NCBI GenBank assembly: GCA_946479435.1
Contig: CAMLFX010000002.1
Span: 1-64,000 of the forward strand
Direction of reading: 5' to 3'
Source: an uncultured Sphingobacteriales bacterium
GTDB taxonomy: Bacteria > Bacteroidota > Bacteroidia > Chitinophagales > Chitinophagaceae
DNA length: 64,000 nucleotides
Below, in pieces: positions 63,054 through 64,000 of this stretch. A model generated the notes under the pieces. The model had not been told where the DNA came from. It ran no database searches and saw only the letters and a list, made by a program, of their open reading frames with translations. A program made the translations under genes and the position numbers. Every line of letters starts with the position of its first letter. Position 1 is the stretch's first letter.

Positions 63054-64000
63054 TTATCCTACATCCTGCAAAGGTCCTGCAATCTGGAACCTTCCCGATG
63101 CTTGAAGGGCTTTGTAGCCTCCATGAATATCAATCAGTTTTTTAAATCCCCTGGCGCGCAATATTGAGATAAAGATCATAGAGCGGTAGCCTGCGGCGCA
63201 GTACACATAGTAGTATTTGTCTTTGTCGATTATCTCCAGTTTTTCATTGATATCATCCAACGGCAGATTGAGGGCTCCTTCAATATGAGCAACCTGATAC
63301 TCTATTTTTTTACGTACGTCGAGCAGGTGTACCGGGCTGTGCTTCATTAGCTCATACAATTCCTGCGCATTAACTATAGAGATGGAATCTACAGCCTTGC
63401 CACTTTTAATCCAAGTATCCATGCCGCCATGCAGGTATCCCAGGCAATGGTCGTACCCAACTCGGGAAAGGCGCGTGACCGCTTCCGACTCCCGGCCAGG
63501 TTCGGCAATTAATAGTATCTGTTGGCGGATATCAGGTATAAGTGCTCCTACCCAGGGTGCGAAGCTACCGTCTAGTCCGATATTGATAGCCCCTGCAATA
63601 TGAGCCTGCGCAAAAGCTTCCGCATTACGGGTGTCCAGAATCAGTATTAACTCTTCTGAGGCCGCAGCTTCAAAAGCATTGGGTGTAAGAGATTGCATAC
63701 CACGTCGGATCACTTCGTCGAAGCTCTCGTAGCCTTTGCGGTTCATCATTGCATTTTCTGGAAAATAGGTAGGTGGTGCGCCAAGCCCAGTTAGCACCTG
63801 GGTAATAAATTCACTTCGGCTGATATCTGCCAGTGCATAGTTGTTCTTTTTCTGATGTCCCAGGGTGTCAGAAGTTGCGTCACTCATCTGCTTGCCACAT
63901 GCACTGCCTGCACCATGTGCCGGATAGATGATGATGTCATCCGACAGTGGTAATATTTTCTTATGTAGAGAGTCATAAAGGATGCCGGCTAGCTCTTCCT
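63054..64000 (-). CDS. Second MBL-fold/rhodanese persulfide dioxygenase-like protein, N-terminus beyond window
   Basis: The frame is open to the right edge; about 315 residues are visible. It aligns through its length with 13331-14746: EELAGILYDSLHKKILPLSD, YPAHGAGSACGK (last MBL His), an inactive rhodanese (LIAEPGRESEAVTRL) and a C-terminal active rhodanese with YCAAGYRS. The metal motif HxHxDH would lie outside. Two copies in one region suggest separate regulation of sulfide oxidation, or one copy for another substrate. Confidence 0.9.
   Translation of the reverse strand, partial: EELAGILYDSLHKKILPLSDDIIIYPAHGAGSACGKQMSDATSDTLGHQKKNNYALADISRSEFITQVLTGLGAPPTYFPENAMMNRKGYESFDEVIRRGMQSLTPNAFEAAASEELILILDTRNAEAFAQAHIAGAINIGLDGSFAPWVGALIPDIRQQILLIAEPGRESEAVTRLSRVGYDHCLGYLHGGMDTWIKSGKAVDSISIVNAQELYELMKHSPVHLLDVRKKIEYQVAHIEGALNLPLDDINEKLEIIDKDKYYYVYCAAGYRSMIFISILRARGFKKLIDIHGGYKALQASGRFQIAGPLQDVG

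Overview
The window is chromosomal DNA of a Bacteroidota member, most likely a Chitinophagaceae or Sphingobacteriia-type organism. This is inferred from promoters of the TTG-N17..20-TAnnTTTG type, a fused CcoN-CcoO cytochrome oxidase gene, DUF4256, DUF2490 and Crp/Fnr proteins of the Bacteroidota kind, and moderate GC. No tRNA, rRNA, CRISPR array, transposase or prophage gene was seen. Both edges cut genes: a NhaP antiporter on the left and a metallo-beta-lactamase/rhodanese protein on the right.

Layout. 1-5.3 kb: NhaP and NhaA Na+/H+ antiporters, a secreted hypothetical and a GNAT-nitrilase fusion. 5.4-7.8 kb: an ArsR-led operon (ArsR, SRPBCC, DoxX, YdeI, DUF4256) with two operator copies in its promoter. 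8.3-10.6 kb: katG. 11.2-16.3 kb: a sulfide/persulfide cluster (two half-size YeeE, DUF2490, rhodanese, MBL-rhodanese persulfide dioxygenase, TauE, Crp/Fnr regulator). 16.3-20.1 kb: an MFS transporter and an Mla-type lipid ABC transporter. 20.3-26 kb: SDR, PLP decarboxylase, AI-2E transporter, secreted hypothetical and acetyl-CoA hydrolase/transferase. 26-35.4 kb: a complete cbb3 oxidase locus (ccoI, ccoS, ccoNO, ccoQ, ccoP, ccoG, ccoH, TauE/SafE). 35.6-44.5 kb: a small coiled-coil protein, a PAS kinase with a CheY-cNMP-Crp response regulator, LOG, beta-CASP nuclease, two universal stress proteins, DUF1003 and an L,D-transpeptidase. 44.6-47.7 kb: arsR-arsM-acr3-phosphoesterase. 47.9-59.2 kb: a Ca2+-type P-ATPase, a 31-residue peptide and a 2893-residue cyclic-glucan-synthase-like protein. 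59.5-64 kb: a third universal stress protein, a polymer-forming membrane protein, a second CheY-cNMP-Crp regulator and a second MBL-rhodanese protein.

Main discovery. Fifteen promoters between 11 and 60 kb share one rigid layout: two Crp/Fnr-type sites (core TGA-N6-TCA, usually TGAC-N4-RTCA) exactly 22 bp apart, followed by a -7 element (TAnnTTTG-like) whose first base lies 57 bp after the first base of site 1 (56 bp in two cases). This places the sites near -41 and -63. Two more promoters, in the sulfide cluster, have one TGTGA-N6-TCAC site at the -41 position. Together these promoters drive the cbb3 oxidase, acetyl-CoA hydrolase, PLP decarboxylase, SDR, AI-2E transporter, LOG/beta-CASP, all three universal stress proteins, L,D-transpeptidase, a hemerythrin-like protein and several small ORFs. 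Housekeeping and metal genes in the window (nhaA, katG, mla, ars, P-ATPase, glucan synthase) lack the layout. I read this as a low-oxygen or respiratory-stress regulon, a FixLJK/DosR analogue, whose likely regulators are the PAS kinase plus CheY-Crp hybrids (35.9-38.2 and 61.8-62.9 kb) and the Crp/Fnr protein at 15.7 kb. Several of these promoters put the ATG only 4-5 nt after the -7 box, which implies leaderless mRNAs.
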